Shown here in pieces: positions 5,151-5,607 of a stretch of DNA of 5,607 nt; position 1 is the first letter of the stretch; each line of letters opens with the position of its first letter. A program made the translations under genes and the position numbers. The notes under the pieces were generated by a model. That model did not search any database, was not told the origin of the DNA, and saw nothing but the letters and a program-made list of their open reading frames with translations. Source of the DNA: Calditrichota bacterium (GTDB taxonomy: Bacteria > Zhuqueibacterota > Zhuqueibacteria > Residuimicrobiales > Krinioviventaceae); contig RPQV01000264.1 in the NCBI GenBank assembly GCA_003818595.1, positions 1 through 5,607 of the forward strand. Direction: 5' to 3'.

Positions 5151-5607
5151 GCTTGTAATAAATTCCCGCCTGGACGCCGATCCAGATTTTTTGGAATGGA
5201 TGGGAATCGGCTTGGTCTTGTTTTTCCCAAAGGGCGGATGGCGTTTTTTCAAAAGCCGCCGATTGGTGGGACTGCAGCAGATTCATCGTCGGGCCTGCAA
5301 AGATGCCGAATTTTTTCGCGATGCGATAATCCAGAAGCAGCTTGAGCGAATGAATCCATGTTGTTTGGTCAAGGTCATTGAAATGAAGATCAGTCATATA
5401 TATTGTTGACACGGCTTCCAGATTGAGTGACATATTCTCGGTCATCATCTGATGAAAGCCCAATCCGGCTGCTCCGTTGTAGCGGAAGACTGTCTCAGAA
5501 GGATGGTATCCGCCACCGATGATGCCGAACGTTTTACATCCTGATTTGAAAGCCATTGACATCACCATCGACCGTGCTGCCAAAGCCGGCGATCTCAAAT
5601 CCTTCAA
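5146..5607 (-). CDS. C-terminal part of a predicted outer-membrane beta-barrel protein, cut by the window
   Basis: The frame runs from the right edge of the window to a TAG at 5148-5146 (153 codons). No start with a ribosome binding site is seen, so the gene begins outside. There is no signal peptide in this part. Numbering from the edge, amphipathic strand-like stretches alternate with turns: residues 27-34 (FGIIGGGY), 41-54, 58-71 (NMSLNLEAVSTIYM), 84-96 (WIHSLKLLLDYRI), 100-110 (FGIFAGPTMNL) and 141-153 (IWIGVQAGIYYKL). The end, with paired Tyr in the last strand, suits a barrel terminus. The pattern of a strand, a short turn and FAGPTMN is typical of surface barrels with periplasmic or extracellular partners, but I recognise no named family. 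The nuclease block follows on the same strand after 235 bases. The last array unit abuts its stop codon. Confidence 0.72.
   Translation of the reverse strand: MKDLRSPALAARSMVMSMAFKSGCKTFGIIGGGYHPSETVFRYNGAAGLGFHQMMTENMSLNLEAVSTIYMTDLHFNDLDQTTWIHSLKLLLDYRIAKKFGIFAGPTMNLLQSHQSAAFEKTPSALWEKQDQADSHPFQKIWIGVQAGIYYKL

Noticed and set aside
5034..5409. Open frames on both strands over the right array and the start of the barrel gene's 3' part
   Set aside because: They either translate the degenerate array or overlap the longer barrel frame; composition is biased by the repeats.

Overview
The window looks like part of a bacterial chromosome from a diderm (Gram-negative-type) organism. Two of its genes encode apparent outer-membrane beta-barrel proteins, of which the complete one has a classical signal peptide, and the start sites carry good AGGAG-type ribosome binding sites. 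The lineage cannot be fixed from this sequence. Palindromic repeats beginning TTTGTCATTTCGAG beside a small stand-alone GIY-YIG gene are, from general familiarity, typical of Bacteroidota and neighbouring phyla of the FCB group. I therefore favour an FCB-type bacterium with low to moderate confidence.

Layout. Positions 3-551 (+) hold the C-terminal part of a polytopic membrane protein, perhaps an ECF-transporter S-component-like protein. After a 57-base gap comes glpD (609-2171, +), a complete FAD-dependent glycerol-3-phosphate dehydrogenase. A 408-base AT-rich stretch without a convincing gene follows, then a secreted beta-barrel protein of 197 residues (2580-3173, +) closed by a textbook intrinsic terminator. 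On the minus strand, 3303-4295 encodes an aldo/keto reductase of the YghZ/Gpr type (L-glyceraldehyde-3-phosphate reductase), with a recognisable promoter whose spacer contains a 20-bp dyad. From about 4421 to 5128-5150 lies a compact, AT-rich, repeat-built block: an 18-bp tandem array, an 84-bp palindrome, a small GIY-YIG nuclease gene (minus strand), a second copy of the palindrome, and a decaying 22-23-bp tandem array. The window ends inside another predicted beta-barrel gene (5146-5607, -).

How the parts relate. GlpD oxidises glycerol 3-phosphate to dihydroxyacetone phosphate and passes electrons to quinone. Gpr-type reductases make glycerol 3-phosphate from L-glyceraldehyde 3-phosphate. 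The two could share one small pathway, although they lie on opposite strands with an unrelated-looking gene between them.

The most interesting part is the GIY-YIG block. The nuclease is bracketed by two direct copies of an imperfect palindrome. On each outer side the terminal motif of that palindrome (core TTTTGTCATT or its complement) is repeated in tandem and drifts with distance. This suggests a nuclease-associated repeat element, analogous in logic to REP/RAYT systems but with a GIY-YIG enzyme. That reading is inference; the repeat geometry is directly visible.
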